A DNA stretch of 64,000 nt, from positions 8,235,973 through 8,299,972 of the forward strand of contig JABAKD010000012.1 of NCBI GenBank assembly GCA_012845835.1, read 5' to 3'. The position numbers and the translations under genes were made by a program. The notes below the pieces were generated by a model. It saw nothing but the letters and a program-made list of their open reading frames with translations. It did no database searches and was not told where the DNA came from. This document shows, one piece after another, positions 62,637-64,000 of the stretch. The stretch's first letter is position 1; every line of letters starts with the position of its first letter. Source of the stretch: Undaria pinnatifida (lineage: Eukaryota > Sar > Phaeophyceae > Laminariales > Alariaceae).

Positions 62637-62935
62637 TCTTTCGAATTGCGTTGTATATTATCCTTTTCTGTGGCTTGGGAGGGAGAGCAGCTGGATGACA
62701 TGTCTACCGCAGTACCCAACTCAGCCTCATATCCACATGTATTTGCTCATGAGCACATGTCTCTCCCTCCCTCCCTCCACTGTCTGGGTTCTACTGTGCG
62801 AATTATCGGACGGCTGAGACACCGAATGATCCAAAACCATTGACTCCTCCTCAAAACTCCTCCGAGAAAACATATACCGTGATATAAACCCTCGCATGCC
62901 ACTGAAAAGAAAAAGAAAACAAGTACATATACCCT
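62637..62935 (-). repeat. R4 dispersed repeat, inverse copy of 29226-29510
   Basis: Plus-strand text 'atctttcgaattgcgttgta', 'gtgatataaaccctcgcatg' and 'gctcatgagcacatgtctct' is the complement of the 29.2 kb copy. About 85 percent similar by eye over 285 bases. Confidence 0.8.
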
Positions 62936-63869
62936 CACTTATACGAGAATAGTACCTACATCCTCGTAATATCTCCGTCCCCTCACCATCGAAAGAAAAA
63001 GGGTGGGTGGGCGGGAGAAATCACGAATTATCTGGTCCAGTGAGCGACCGCTGTCCAGTTGTAAACAACAGCTCTGTCTATTCGCGTGTTCTACCAGTCT
63101 GCCAGCATCTTCCCGTGCGGTATCCACTTGGCATCTCCACAAGCGCGATCAACCAAACAATATCAGCTGCTTGTGTCAAAGTAAGCTACGTACGTACTCC
63201 GCCACAAAAACTATGAACCATAACGCCGAATTCTCTCTATGAACAACAAACAACATATTATTCTTATCGGTTCCCGATTCCAAAAAATGTTTCTCTTTTG
63301 TGCTTTAAATTTCGCGAAATCCGCCGCCGTCGAAGTTTTTTGCTGCGCTTCTCGGAAAGAATGGGGCTACCGCCTCGGCCTTGGTCACCCGCCACATCGC
63401 AGCTAATCGGTTGGTTGGTGTCGACTTGAAGAAAATCACGGGCTCAAGCTTCGGCGTATGACACGATCAATAGTGCTAGATGTTGCTGTCTTGACACTTT
63501 CGCACGTTATGTCTAGCTCGGTCGACATCTGCTGGTGTGTATGGCTACATCAGTATTCTAGCTTCCTTGTACACAAAAGCACATCACATGCGAGTCTGCG
63601 TCCAAAATAAAGACATCCTCGGTATAACTTGGGTTCGTCTAAATGTGGCTTTTTGTTGGACCCAGACTGATATGACACTTCCTGTGACTGCAGAAGTAGC
63701 TTCGGATGGGGTCTTACTGACACCTACCTGGCGTCAACCCCGGCCGCCTATGCGAGAGACTCCATCGCTCGCCGCTGCTTCTCATCGGGCCTGGAAAACG
63801 CCTCCAATACAAGGTCACTCGAGCTGTGCGCTTCCAGCAGAGCCCGCACTCTCCCCGCGAAGCGCCCGG
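62936..63869. other. No supported gene
   Basis: A plus frame 63537-63932 (131 codons) becomes Pro/Ala-rich toward its end, where GC content rises. Not distinguishable from chance. Confidence 0.3.
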
Positions 63870-63990
63870 ACGCCGCCCGTCAGTGGAGGCTCGGCGCCCC
63901 TTCCACGGTGGAATCCTCGTAAACGTCGATGATATCCAGCGAGCGACGCTCCCTCGGGCCTTTGCAAATGCGGAAGTGGGTGTTGCTCGT
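63870..63990 (-). CDS. Possible coding segment running off the right edge
   Basis: On the minus strand the frame reads HFRICKGPRERRSLDIIDVY, then EDSTVEGAPSLH and a TGA near 63876. Balanced composition and GC-rich context suggest the 3' end of a gene or an exon whose upstream part lies beyond 64000. Too short to assign. Confidence 0.25.
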
Positions 63991-64000
63991 GCATGAGACT

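Overview
This window looks like nuclear DNA of a eukaryote with intron-bearing genes and very many repeats. It is not bacterial, viral or organellar. The best guess is a stramenopile alga, most likely a brown alga, but only at moderate confidence. The reasons are GTGAGT/GTGAGA donors with (T)GCAG acceptors, short exons that repeat in a fixed reading phase, TTAGGG-type interstitial telomere repeats, a DIRS-like tyrosine-recombinase retroelement, several tRNA-derived SINE families, and a 500-base assembly gap at 41625-42124. No intact complete gene was recognised by name. Most long open frames are best explained by chance or by repeats.

0-14.4 kb is a repeat nest. It holds degenerate CCCGGAACTTCT tandem repeats, a three-unit divergent tandem repeat, three minus-strand copies of a tRNA-derived SINE (SINE1), a plus-strand SINE2, tRNA-like inverted segments, tandem duplications of about 465 and 564 bp, and dispersed families that recur up to 50 kb away. 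SINE2 can be followed unusually well: at two loci the occupied site and an empty paralogous site both lie in this window.

14.5-26.3 kb holds two arrays of repeated exons. The first alternates a 122-131-nt exon (type I, ending phase 1) with a 70-nt exon (type II, 2+66+2 nt), so that I+II makes a roughly 64-codon symmetrical unit. The second repeats an Ala/Pro-rich 44-codon exon (type III, 132 nt) with another exon-like block (IV). Some copies have lost splice sites and one copy is inverted. A 430-bp foldback element abuts one remnant exon, and one type III copy has become a palindrome of about 490 bp.

27-34 kb has a GC-rich unrecognised frame, three partial copies of a hairpin-bearing repeat, and a decayed DIRS-order retrotransposon on the minus strand (RT remnant, RNase H, tyrosine recombinase).

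34-41.3 kb is a duplicated locus with coiled-coil-encoding exons on the plus strand, intronic minisatellites, two exon-like palindromes of about 260-310 bp, and an array of six coiled-coil modules in alternating orientation.

42-64 kb is mostly unrecognised sequence with dispersed repeats: a 100-bp family at 2-3 kb intervals, poly-C clusters, a TTAGGG-containing inverted repeat, and a second SINE2 with its poly(A) tail. It also has a few open frames of uncertain status. The 9-mer TACC(A/T)GGTA occurs 17 times in the window, far above chance.
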